Shown piece after piece: positions 1 through 6,933 of a DNA stretch of 11,527 nucleotides (its first letter is position 1; each line of letters opens with the position of its first letter). Origin of the DNA: Gammaproteobacteria bacterium (GTDB taxonomy: Bacteria > Pseudomonadota > Gammaproteobacteria > Pseudomonadales > Azotimanducaceae); assembly GCA_009839405.1 (NCBI GenBank), contig VXPR01000111.1, positions 1 to 11,527 on the forward strand. The letters run 5' to 3'. A model generated the notes under the pieces. That model searched no databases and had not been told where the DNA came from. It saw nothing but the letters and a program-made list of their open reading frames with translations. The position numbers and the translations under genes are program-made.

Positions 1-105
1 CTCTGGGGGGGGGGTGCGGAGGCGATAGTCCGCGCATAGCGTGGCGAGACACGTTGGCGAGCGCTACTGTCAACGGGCGTTGCGCCATGTGCGAGAATCT
101 GCCCG

Positions 106-621
106 ATGGTTGGGGTGATTGGCCTTTTCTTGAACATCTGCCTGTTGCGGCATGGGCCGGAGTCCGTGCCGACGCAGACGTGGTTTCTGCTTGCGCTGAT
201 CGCCGCCGACGTTGTCATCGGCGGCGCCGGGTTCGCATTGCTCGCGGACGTGCCGCTGTCGCTGGCCCTCGGCACACCCATCCTGGGCCTCGCCGTGCTC
301 GGTTCGCTCACCTGGTTTGGCCTCTATGTGCGCGACTTCGGCGACCGCTTTCTGCCGACGTTCGCGGCGCTCGTTGGCTGCGAGGTGCTCATCAGCGTGC
401 CGATGCTTCCCGCGCTCGCGGTGCTGACGGCTTGGCCCATCGTCCAAGGCACCTTTGCCCTCGCCTTCCAGATCTGGCAGATCGTGGTCAACGGCTTCAT
501 CCTCGGGCGCGCACTAGACACGACTCTTCGCGTCGGCATCCTGGTGGCATTCGGCATGTGGCTGATCGCCATCGTCGTGCTCCAAGCCACCCTGCCGCCA
601 CCCCCGGTGCCGTCACCATGA
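106..621 (+). CDS. Small multi-span inner-membrane protein of unknown function, upstream of mpl
   Basis: Function unknown. The 171-residue protein is strongly hydrophobic, with about five likely membrane segments near residues 26-46, 51-73, 84-108, 113-132 and 142-163. Short polar links separate them (RHGPES, YVRDFGDRF, GRALDTT), and the tail is proline-rich (PPPPVPSP). There is no signal peptide or catalytic motif. The ATG at 106 is the first usual start after an in-frame TAG at 37-39; only a weak GAGA at 93-96 stands in for a ribosome-binding site. Its TGA overlaps the ATG of mpl (ATGA at 618-621), so the two are probably co-translated. From memory, small membrane proteins of similar layout occur beside mpl in other gammaproteobacteria, which would suggest an envelope role, but I cannot verify that here. 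The reading frame is sure; the function is not. Confidence 0.75.
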   Translation: MVGVIGLFLNICLLRHGPESVPTQTWFLLALIAADVVIGGAGFALLADVPLSLALGTPILGLAVLGSLTWFGLYVRDFGDRFLPTFAALVGCEVLISVPMLPALAVLTAWPIVQGTFALAFQIWQIVVNGFILGRALDTTLRVGILVAFGMWLIAIVVLQATLPPPPVPSP

Positions 622-2039
622 GCTCAGGCGGGCAGCGCATCTTCTTTCTCGGCATCGGCGGCACGCTGATGGGCGGGCTGGCGCTGCTGGCGCGGGAGAT
701 GGGTCACCAAGTGAGCGGCACCGACGGGCCGCTCTATCCGCCGATGAGCGACCAACTCGCCGAAGCCGGCATCACCGTCCATGAGGGGTTCGAGCCCGGG
801 CAAATGCAGCCGAGGCCCGACCTCGTCGTGATCGGCAATGCCCAACTGCCGCGTGGCCATCCCGCAGTGGAGTATGTGCTCGACGAAAACCTGCCCTACA
901 TCTCCGGTGCCGAATGGCTCGGCCAAGAGGTGCTGCGCGGGCGTTGGCCCGTGGCGGCATCCGGCACTCATGGCAAGACCACCACCGCCAGCATGGTGGC
1001 GCACATACTCGAGTGCGCGGGCCACAAGCCGGGCTTCCTTATCGGCGGCGTGCCGCTCGACTTCGGGGTGTCGTCAAGACTTGGCGACTCGCCATTCTTC
1101 GTCGTGGAGGCAGATGAATACGACACCTCTTACTTCGATCGTCGCGCCAAGTTCGTCCACTATCGACCCCGGACGCTCATCGTCAGCAACATCGAACTGG
1201 ACCACGCCGACATCTACGACGACGTCGAGCAGATCAAGGAACAGTTTCACCATCTGGTGCGAACGGTGCCGAGCAACGGGCTGATCGTGGCGCCGCGCCA
1301 CGACCACCACGTCAGCGAGATGCTTGCAACGGGCGCGTGGACGCCCATCGCCCGCTTCGGCGAGGGCAAGGGCGAGCGCTGGAGGCGCCTGCCCACGGAC
1401 AACGGCGAATGGCTGCAAGCGGACGCCTCGGCCGACGGCAGCTCGTTTTCTGTGACGCTCGACGACGAGGAGCTTGGCGAGGTCACCTGGCGACTGCTCG
1501 GACGCCACAACGTTCACAACGGCCTCGCCGCAATCGCCGCAGCGCGACACGTCGGCGTGCCGCCGCAGGATGCCATCGCCGCGCTTGCCTCGTTCCAAGG
1601 CGTCAAGCGACGGCTCGAAGTAGTCGCCACCAGTGGCCGTCTGATCGTGTACGACGATTTCGCGCACCACCCTACGGCCATCCGCGCAACTCTCGAGGGG
1701 CTGCGCCACCACGTCGGCAAGGAGCGGATCGTGGCGGTGGTGGAGCCGCGCACCCACACCATGTCCCTAGGAACGCTGCGCGCAGACCTCGCCGCCTGCT
1801 GCTTCGCCGCCGACGAGACGATCTGGTTTCGCCCGCAGGGCATCCAGTGGGACTTGGCGGAGCTAGCCCGCAACAGCACTCCGCCGGCAACGGTGGTCAA
1901 CGACCTCGACCTCCTGACCACGCAAATCGCCGGCATGTCCGACACCACCGAGCCCTGCCACGTGGTGCTGATGAGCAATGGCGCATTCGGCGGCATTCAC
2001 GCGACGCTCAGAGGACAACTGGAGACCAACGCGGCATGA
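618..2039 (+). CDS. mpl: UDP-N-acetylmuramate:L-alanyl-gamma-D-glutamyl-meso-diaminopimelate ligase (Mpl)
   Basis: Cytoplasmic ATP-dependent Mur ligase that joins the recycled murein tripeptide L-Ala-gamma-D-Glu-meso-DAP to UDP-MurNAc, returning it to peptidoglycan synthesis. The 473 residues are close to the roughly 457 of E. coli Mpl. Domain 1 opens with the UDP-binding loop FFLGIGGT (residues 9-16). The ATP P-loop GTHGKTTT is at 116-123. The central-domain acidic motif EADEYDT starts at 164, and SNIELDHADIY at 190-200 is typical of Mpl and MurC. The C-terminal domain starts with DDFAHHPTAI at 346-355. All key ligase motifs are intact. The start is fixed by the ATGA overlap with the preceding gene and by the conserved N-terminus; no Shine-Dalgarno is seen, which fits translational coupling. 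A longer open frame back to 54 is a shadow of the upstream gene. MurC is the alternative, but the EADEYDTSYFDRR stretch favours Mpl. Confidence 0.96.
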   Translation: MSSGGQRIFFLGIGGTLMGGLALLAREMGHQVSGTDGPLYPPMSDQLAEAGITVHEGFEPGQMQPRPDLVVIGNAQLPRGHPAVEYVLDENLPYISGAEWLGQEVLRGRWPVAASGTHGKTTTASMVAHILECAGHKPGFLIGGVPLDFGVSSRLGDSPFFVVEADEYDTSYFDRRAKFVHYRPRTLIVSNIELDHADIYDDVEQIKEQFHHLVRTVPSNGLIVAPRHDHHVSEMLATGAWTPIARFGEGKGERWRRLPTDNGEWLQADASADGSSFSVTLDDEELGEVTWRLLGRHNVHNGLAAIAAARHVGVPPQDAIAALASFQGVKRRLEVVATSGRLIVYDDFAHHPTAIRATLEGLRHHVGKERIVAVVEPRTHTMSLGTLRADLAACCFAADETIWFRPQGIQWDLAELARNSTPPATVVNDLDLLTTQIAGMSDTTEPCHVVLMSNGAFGGIHATLRGQLETNAA

Positions 2040-3121
2040 CGAAGACGCCGAAGGCCGCAACGCGGCTCGCCATAGCCGCCATCCCGGGAGACGGCATCGG
2101 TCGCGAGGTGGTGCCCGAGGGCATGAAGGTGCTCGAGGCGGCGGGGCGCTCCTTCGGCATCGACTTCGAATGGCACGATTTCGCCTGGTCGTGCGAAGAC
2201 TACGCCCAGAGCGGACGGCTGATGCCGGAGGATGGCATCGAGCAGCTGCGTCCACACGACGCCATCTTCCTTGGCGCGGTGGGCTGGCCGACGGTGCCGG
2301 ATCACATCTCTCTTTGGGGCCTGCTCATCCCCATCCGCCGAGAGTTCGACCAATACGTCAACCTTCGACCGTGCCGGATGTTCCCGGGCACCACGACGCC
2401 CCTTGCTGGACGGGGCCCGGACGACATCGACTTCCTCGTCGTGCGCGAGAACGTCGAGGGCGAGTACTCCGAGATCGGCGGCCGGCTCTACGCCGGCCCG
2501 GACGCGGAGATGGCCGTGCAGGAGAGCGTGTTTACCCGCCGCGGCGTGGATCGGATCATTCGCTTCGCCTTCGAGCTTGCACGGCGGGAGGGCCGGCACA
2601 AGGTCACTTCCGCCACCAAATCGAACGGCATCATCCACACGATGCCGTATTGGGACGAGCGCTTTGCCGCGGTGGCGGCGGATTTCCCGGAGATCGAGAC
2701 CGACCAGTACCATATCGACATCCTCACCGCCCACTTCGTGCAGCACCCGGATTGGTTCGACGTGGTGGTGGGCAGCAACCTGTTCGGCGACATCCTCTCG
2801 GACTTGGGCCCCGCCGTGGCGGGCTCCATCGGCATCGCCCCTTCGTCCAACATCAACCCCACCGGCGAACACCCTTCGATGTTCGAGCCGGTACATGGCT
2901 CCGCTCCCGACATCGCCGGCGAAGGCATTGCCAACCCCATCGGCCAGATCTGGTCCGGCGCGATGATGCTGCGCCATCTAGGACACGGTCAGGCCGCCGA
3001 CGCGATGGAGAAGGCCATCGAGGTGGTGCTGACGGAAGGCGGCCCCCGCACACGAGACATGGGCGGCACGGCTTCGACCGCCCAGGTGGGCGACGCAATC
3101 GCCAGTGCCATCACGGCTTAG
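2036..3121 (+). CDS. dmlA: D-malate / tartrate dehydrogenase (decarboxylating), DmlA/TtuC family
   Basis: NAD-dependent beta-decarboxylating dehydrogenase of the isocitrate/isopropylmalate dehydrogenase superfamily, expected to convert D-malate to pyruvate plus CO2 and often to act on tartrate. At 361 residues it has the length of E. coli DmlA. The N-terminal strand AAIPGDGIG is at 14-22. The substrate-arginine region RREFDQYVNLRP is at 101-112, VVREN at 135-139, the catalytic lysine in TSATKSNG at K195, and HIDIL (D228) and NLFGDILSD (D252, D256) supply metal-binding acids. The NAD loop GSAPDIAG is at 288-295. DHISLWG (89-95) and QESVFTRRGVDRI (162-174) are hallmarks of the DmlA/TtuC branch and argue against LeuB. 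The ATG overlaps the mpl stop (ATGA, 2036-2039), with a GGAG about a dozen bases upstream. Pairing with a murein-recycling gene has no obvious metabolic logic. D-malate versus tartrate preference cannot be read from sequence. Confidence 0.92.
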   Translation: MTKTPKAATRLAIAAIPGDGIGREVVPEGMKVLEAAGRSFGIDFEWHDFAWSCEDYAQSGRLMPEDGIEQLRPHDAIFLGAVGWPTVPDHISLWGLLIPIRREFDQYVNLRPCRMFPGTTTPLAGRGPDDIDFLVVRENVEGEYSEIGGRLYAGPDAEMAVQESVFTRRGVDRIIRFAFELARREGRHKVTSATKSNGIIHTMPYWDERFAAVAADFPEIETDQYHIDILTAHFVQHPDWFDVVVGSNLFGDILSDLGPAVAGSIGIAPSSNINPTGEHPSMFEPVHGSAPDIAGEGIANPIGQIWSGAMMLRHLGHGQAADAMEKAIEVVLTEGGPRTRDMGGTASTAQVGDAIASAITA

Positions 3122-3182
3122 GCGGAAAGGGCGGGTCGCTGGTGGAGAGCGTCTCGCCTCCCATTCAAAGAGATCGACACGG

Positions 3183-4649
3183 TCAAGCTGCGGGTTGGGC
3201 AGCGGCGGTGCCGGCGGTACGGCCGAATACGGCGCCGGAAGTTAGGCCCGTTCCGCCGGGGTAGTTGAAGTAGAAGAGGCCGCCTACCAGTTCGCCGGCG
3301 GCGTAGAGGTCCGGCGTCGGTTCACCGTCCTCGCCGCACACCCTCGCCCCAGCGTCCACGGCCAGGCCCCCAAACGTGAAGGTAATGCCGCAGGTGATGC
3401 CGTATGCCTCAAACGGAGGGGTGTCGAGGCGGTTGGCCCAGTTGGTCTTGGGCACGGCGATGCCTTCGGTGCCGCGGCCGTCCAGCACGGTGGGGTCGAA
3501 GGGCGTCGCCGTGTCCACGGCGGCGTTGTATGCCGCGATTTCGGCGACAAGATTGGCCGCATTCACGCCCTCCATCTTCGCCGCCAGCGCCTCGATGGTA
3601 TCGGCGGTCACCTTGGTCACTTGGCGGATGCGGTACTCGTCGCGCAACAGGTGCGTCACCTTGGCGTCGAAGAGCTGCCACGCACACTGGCCCGGCTGGC
3701 CCAGCACCTCGCGCCCGTACTTGGCGTAGGTGTAGTTGCGAAAGTCTGCCCCCTCGTCGACAAAACGGCGGCCGTCGCTGTTCACCAACACGCCGAACGG
3801 ATACGAGTGCTTCTGGAAGTTGTCGCCGACCGCAAGGTCGCCAAACTCCGGCGCGTTCATGTCCCAACCCACCGCGTGACAGCCCGACCAATTGCCGCGT
3901 GTTGCCGCGCCCGCGTCAACCGCCATGCGAATGCCGTCACCGGTGTTGAAGCGGGTTCCACGCACCTTGGCGAGGTCCCAGCCGGGGCCCAGATAGCGCG
4001 TGCGCCAAGCGGGGTTGGACTCGAAGCCGCCGCAGGCGAGCACCACCGCATCGACGTCGATCCAGTCGTCCGCCACGCCAACGCGCCAGCCCCTGCCATG
4101 CCGTTCGAGGCGCGTCGCTCGAGCGCCGTAGCGCAAGGCAACGCCGGCCCGCTCGGCGATCGACGTAAGGCTGTCCACAAGACCCGGGCCGCCACCCCAC
4201 GCCTCCACCGTCAGCCCGCCCCAAAATCGAACCTTGCCGTCCACCTCGAACGACTGCCGACCGTAGAGCGGCAGGAAGCGAACGCCGTGGCCGTGCATCC
4301 ACAACAAGGTCTCGAAGCTGCCCTCGATCAGGCGCTCGGCAAGGTCCGGGTCGCTGCGGTACTGCGTGACGCGACCAAGATCGTCGTAGAACTTCTCCCG
4401 CGAATAGCTGCCGAAGTCGGTGCGCGCCACCTCCGCGTCGGTCAGCTCCGGCATGATCCGGCGCAGGTCCTCGGCGCCGCCATAGACCGTGCGCATGGCG
4501 CCGGCGGTGAAGCGCGAATTGCCGCCGCGGGCCTCGTGTGGGGCGCGTTCGAGCAGCGTCACTTGGGCCCCCTGCTCCCGCGCCGCCAATGCGGCACAAA
4601 GGGCCGCATTGCCGCCCCCCACCACGACGACGTGGCGTGTTCGAGTCAT
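3183..4649 (-). CDS. tcuA: FAD-dependent tricarballylate dehydrogenase-like flavoprotein (TcuA family)
   Basis: Flavoprotein of the fumarate reductase/succinate dehydrogenase/aspartate oxidase superfamily. TcuA oxidises tricarballylate to cis-aconitate. The 488 residues compare with about 467 in Salmonella TcuA. The dinucleotide fold VVVVGGGNAALCAA is at 7-20, the FAD-contacting RGGNSRFTAG at 41-50, and a second adenine-side element DAVVLACGGFE at 200-210. The C-terminal FAD cap holds GITFTFGGLAVD (421-432), DLYAAGELVGG (447-457) and FNYPGGTGLTSG (461-472), all typical of the TcuA group. There is no signal peptide, so it is cytoplasmic. The ATG at 4649 is preferred over one at 4703: the fold begins right after it, and GGAAAGGCGAG lies a few bases upstream. 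No tcuB electron-transfer partner or tcuC transporter is in the window. It converges with dmlA across a 61-bp gap with no clear terminator. The substrate could be another carboxylate. Confidence 0.85.
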   Translation of the reverse strand: MTRTRHVVVVGGGNAALCAALAAREQGAQVTLLERAPHEARGGNSRFTAGAMRTVYGGAEDLRRIMPELTDAEVARTDFGSYSREKFYDDLGRVTQYRSDPDLAERLIEGSFETLLWMHGHGVRFLPLYGRQSFEVDGKVRFWGGLTVEAWGGGPGLVDSLTSIAERAGVALRYGARATRLERHGRGWRVGVADDWIDVDAVVLACGGFESNPAWRTRYLGPGWDLAKVRGTRFNTGDGIRMAVDAGAATRGNWSGCHAVGWDMNAPEFGDLAVGDNFQKHSYPFGVLVNSDGRRFVDEGADFRNYTYAKYGREVLGQPGQCAWQLFDAKVTHLLRDEYRIRQVTKVTADTIEALAAKMEGVNAANLVAEIAAYNAAVDTATPFDPTVLDGRGTEGIAVPKTNWANRLDTPPFEAYGITCGITFTFGGLAVDAGARVCGEDGEPTPDLYAAGELVGGLFYFNYPGGTGLTSGAVFGRTAGTAAAQPAA

Positions 4650-4758
4650 GTCGTTTCTCGCCTTTCCCGGTCCGTCGCCATGCTCGCAGTCACGAATTGC
4701 CAATACAAGGCAGCGATTTCGCTGCTTGCATGTGCAATGCCCCCCATCACAGGCGACA
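4650..4758. promoter_or_regulatory. Divergent control region with nested inverted repeat
   Basis: This 109-bp spacer separates the divergent tcuA-like and SulP genes and should hold both promoters. It contains an inverted repeat, GCAGCGA (4710-4716) - TT - TCGCTGC (4719-4725). CAA/TTG extends the arms (4706-4708 and 4726-4728) if one G is bulged. An outer pair ATTGC (4696-4700) and GCAAT (4734-4738) shares nearly the same centre, about 4717. A second, overlapping dyad TTGCA-TG-TGCAA spans 4726-4737. Such symmetry is what an operator for a dimeric regulator looks like. I see no convincing paired -35/-10 boxes: TTGCCA at 4697-4702 resembles a plus-strand -35, but no -10 follows at proper spacing. 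No regulator gene lies in the window. The operator role is inferred. Confidence 0.5.
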
Positions 4759-6528
4759 ATGGCCTCGAATCACGACACCAATGATCCTGGTCAAACACAC
4801 GGCGGGCAACCCGTGAGGGTGCCGGAACAGGGAGGCGCCGTGCTTACCCTCGCAAGCCTGAAGCGGCAGGGCTACAACTTACCGACACTGCGCGGCGACG
4901 TGTTCGGCGGCATCACTTCCATGGTGCTGGCGCTGCCGGTGGCGCTTGGCTTTGGCATCGCTTCGGGGATGGGCGCAGCGGCGGGGCTCTACGGCGCCAT
5001 CATCGTCGGTTTCTTCGCTGCCGTGTTCGGCGGCACGCGCTCCCAGATCTCCGGGCCGACGCCAGCCATGACCGTCGCCATGGCAACGATCATGGTTACC
5101 TATTCGGACAGCCTCGCCGAGGCCCTCACCATCGTCGTGCTTGCCGGCCTCATGCAGGTCTTGCTGGGACTGTCGAAGATCGGTCGCTTCGTCGCCTACA
5201 CCCCGCACGTGGTGGTCTCGGGCTTCATGTCCGGCATTGGCGTCATCGTCATCCTGGTGCAGGCGCTGCCCTTTTTGGGCAAATCCACCACGGGCGGTCC
5301 ACTCGATGCGCTGGCGGCACTGCCCGAGGCTGTGGCAAGCCTCAATCCCGACGCCGTCATCATCGGTGCCGTGACGCTGCTGGCGGCATTCCTGTGGCCG
5401 CGCCGGCTCGACAAGGCGCTGCCGGCGCCGCTGGCGGCACTGGCGATCGGCACCGCGCTAGGCGTGCTCTGGCTCACGGATGCGCCGGTTATCGGCACCA
5501 TTCCCACAGGCCTGCCTTCGCTGCATCTGACGCTGCCGGAACCGTCCTTCTACCTGACCGCCCTGCAACCCGCCTTGATCCTCGCCTTGCTCGGCTCCGT
5601 GGATGCGCTGCTCACCTCGCTGGTGGCGGATTCCCTCACAGGCAACCGACACAATCCGGATCGCGAACTCGTCGGCCAGGGCATCGGCAACATGGCGGCG
5701 GGTCTGTTTGGGGCGCTGCCCGGCGCCGGCGCGACGGTGGGCACGGTTACGAACATCCGCGCTGGCGGTCGAACGCCGCTATCGGGCGTGCTGCGCTCGG
5801 CTTTGTTGCTGGCGGTGGTGCTGGGCCTAGGCGGGCTGGTGGACCCAATCCCGTTGGCTGCGCTGGCTGGCGTCCTGGTGAAGGTTGGCTGGGACATCAT
5901 CGACTGGCGGATGTTGGCGCGGGTGCATCGCCTGCGCACCGACCACCTGCTGGTGATGCTCATCACCCTGATGCTGACCATCTTCGTGGACTTGGTGACG
6001 GCGGTCGCCATTGGCCTCATCGCCGGCGGCATGGCACACGCCCGGCAGTTGGAACAGCTTGAGCTTGACAGCGTGGTCTCCACGCCGCTGCTCGACCGCG
6101 TGTTCTTCGCGGGCTTTCGACGGGTGGAGGAGTTCGACACCTATCAGGCCAGGGTCGGCTTGCTGGCGCTCCGGGGCAGCTTCACGGTGGCGTCCTCGCA
6201 TCGGCTGGTAAGCGTGATCGGCGAAGACATCAAGGACCACGACGTGGTGATGTTCGACTTCAGCGAGGCGACCTACATCGACGACAGCGCTGCGATGGTG
6301 ATCGAGCAGCTTCTCGACGTGGCAGAGCGGGCGGACACGCACTGCATCATGATCGGTCTTTCAGGCTCCGTTGCCGCTACGCTCGACACGCTCAACATCC
6401 TGCACGCAGTCGGCGAGGAGAGCCGGGTTCGAAGTCTCGACGAAGCGCGACCACTAGCCGCCGCATTCCTTGGCATCCGGCGTGATTCCCGAGGCCCAAC
6501 CTTGACGGACAAGCAAGCAAGAGCCTAG
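4759..6528 (+). CDS. SulP/SLC26-family anion transporter with C-terminal STAS domain
   Basis: Inner-membrane secondary transporter for inorganic anions or carboxylates such as sulfate, bicarbonate or C4-dicarboxylates. The 589 residues show the usual plan: a hydrophobic core from about 48 to 425 and a cytoplasmic STAS domain from about 463 to 575. Family signatures include RGDVFGGITS (45-54), SQISGPTPAMTVA (95-107) in the anion-site region, DSLTGNRHNPDRELVGQGIGN (291-311) and GAGATVGTVTNIRAGG (322-337). Relatives I recall have arginine where this protein has G328. The STAS loop DFSEATYIDDSAAM (500-513) keeps the Asp-Ser pair of anti-sigma-antagonist folds. The ATG at 4759 has AGG five bases upstream. 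A GTG at 4840 preceded by GGAGG (4831-4835) is a strong rival and would give 562 residues, starting just before the conserved region. Substrate is undetermined; BicA-like bicarbonate and DauA-like dicarboxylate transport are both possible. It converges with the DUF7009 gene, 16 bp away. Confidence 0.93.
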   Translation: MASNHDTNDPGQTHGGQPVRVPEQGGAVLTLASLKRQGYNLPTLRGDVFGGITSMVLALPVALGFGIASGMGAAAGLYGAIIVGFFAAVFGGTRSQISGPTPAMTVAMATIMVTYSDSLAEALTIVVLAGLMQVLLGLSKIGRFVAYTPHVVVSGFMSGIGVIVILVQALPFLGKSTTGGPLDALAALPEAVASLNPDAVIIGAVTLLAAFLWPRRLDKALPAPLAALAIGTALGVLWLTDAPVIGTIPTGLPSLHLTLPEPSFYLTALQPALILALLGSVDALLTSLVADSLTGNRHNPDRELVGQGIGNMAAGLFGALPGAGATVGTVTNIRAGGRTPLSGVLRSALLLAVVLGLGGLVDPIPLAALAGVLVKVGWDIIDWRMLARVHRLRTDHLLVMLITLMLTIFVDLVTAVAIGLIAGGMAHARQLEQLELDSVVSTPLLDRVFFAGFRRVEEFDTYQARVGLLALRGSFTVASSHRLVSVIGEDIKDHDVVMFDFSEATYIDDSAAMVIEQLLDVAERADTHCIMIGLSGSVAATLDTLNILHAVGEESRVRSLDEARPLAAAFLGIRRDSRGPTLTDKQARA

Positions 6529-6544
6529 AAGCTCGCGCCGCCGA

Positions 6545-6895
6545 TCAAGCCTTGGGGTTGGGGAACGTGTCGAGCTTCTCGTCCCCCTCCCGCGGTTCCA
6601 GACAGTCGAAATCCTTTTCGATGAGGATGCTCACCGCGCCAGCGGCACCGTGCAGGGAGACTTCCTCCGTCTGCGCCCAGCGTCGCGCGGTCGCGGCCGG
6701 CAGGGAAACGCGCATGGCACGGCCATCGACGGCGGCATCCACCGCCGTCGCGTCGGCGAGCGGCGTGAGGGAATAGGCGAAGGGAGGATGTCCGAGGTGC
6801 GTGGTCTCCTCCACGGCCTCCCCGCGACCCACACGAGCCACCTCGCTCACCGTTAGCCGGAGCCGAATCGAGTCGCCCTGAATGCGCAGCTTCAT
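6545..6895 (-). CDS. Small conserved protein, DUF7009 family (from memory)
   Basis: Function unknown. The 116-residue soluble protein starts MKLRIQGDSIRLRLTVSEVA, a basic beta-strand-rich opening, and ends with IEKDFDCLEP (92-101) and FPNP (111-114). This start/end pairing matches a family I recall as DUF7009; a profile search should confirm it. There is no signal peptide, membrane segment or metal-binding cluster. The ATG at 6895 is chosen because the conserved N-terminus begins there. The frame stays open far upstream, but only as a shadow of the DUF3667 gene. No good ribosome-binding site is seen; an 11-bp dyad GGCAT-T-ATGCC (6899-6909) lies in its place, so translation may depend on reinitiation from the upstream gene, which stops 38 bp before. 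Probably the last gene of the minus-strand run. Confidence 0.82.
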   Translation of the reverse strand: MKLRIQGDSIRLRLTVSEVARVGRGEAVEETTHLGHPPFAYSLTPLADATAVDAAVDGRAMRVSLPAATARRWAQTEEVSLHGAAGAVSILIEKDFDCLEPREGDEKLDTFPNPKA

Positions 6896-6898
6896 AGG

Positions 6899-6909
6899 GG
6901 CATTATGCC
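6899..6909. repeat. Short dyad GGCAT-T-ATGCC between the DUF3667 stop and the DUF7009 start
   Basis: Perfect 5-bp arms around one central base, starting 4 bases upstream of the DUF7009 ATG on the minus strand, where a Shine-Dalgarno would be expected. It could be a small hairpin that modulates initiation, or chance. No T-run follows, so it is not a good terminator. Confidence 0.3.
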
Positions 6910-6933
6910 TGCTGCCGCGACTGGACCGCCCCA

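Noticed and set aside
1..105. Run of ten G at 5-14 and the leading bases before the first gene
   Set aside because: The run lies at the window edge and could be an assembly or sequencing artefact; no promoter, repeat or gene could be supported here.
54..617. N-terminal extension of the mpl frame back to a TTG at 54
   Set aside because: The extension is arginine-rich out-of-frame translation of the membrane-protein gene, and Mpl homologues start near residue 618's ATG.
1997..2977. Open frame on the minus strand opposite the dmlA-like gene
   Set aside because: Antisense shadow of a gene with intact catalytic motifs; no domain seen.
3122..3182. Possible bidirectional terminator between the convergent dmlA-like and tcuA-like genes
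   Set aside because: Only a 4-bp GAGA/TCTC stem is seen, with no T-run on either strand; too weak to call.
3621..4784. Long open frame (387 codons) on the plus strand opposite the tcuA-like gene
   Set aside because: It mirrors the real gene in a GC-rich sequence, has no recognisable domain and no ribosome-binding site, and its composition is that of an antisense shadow.
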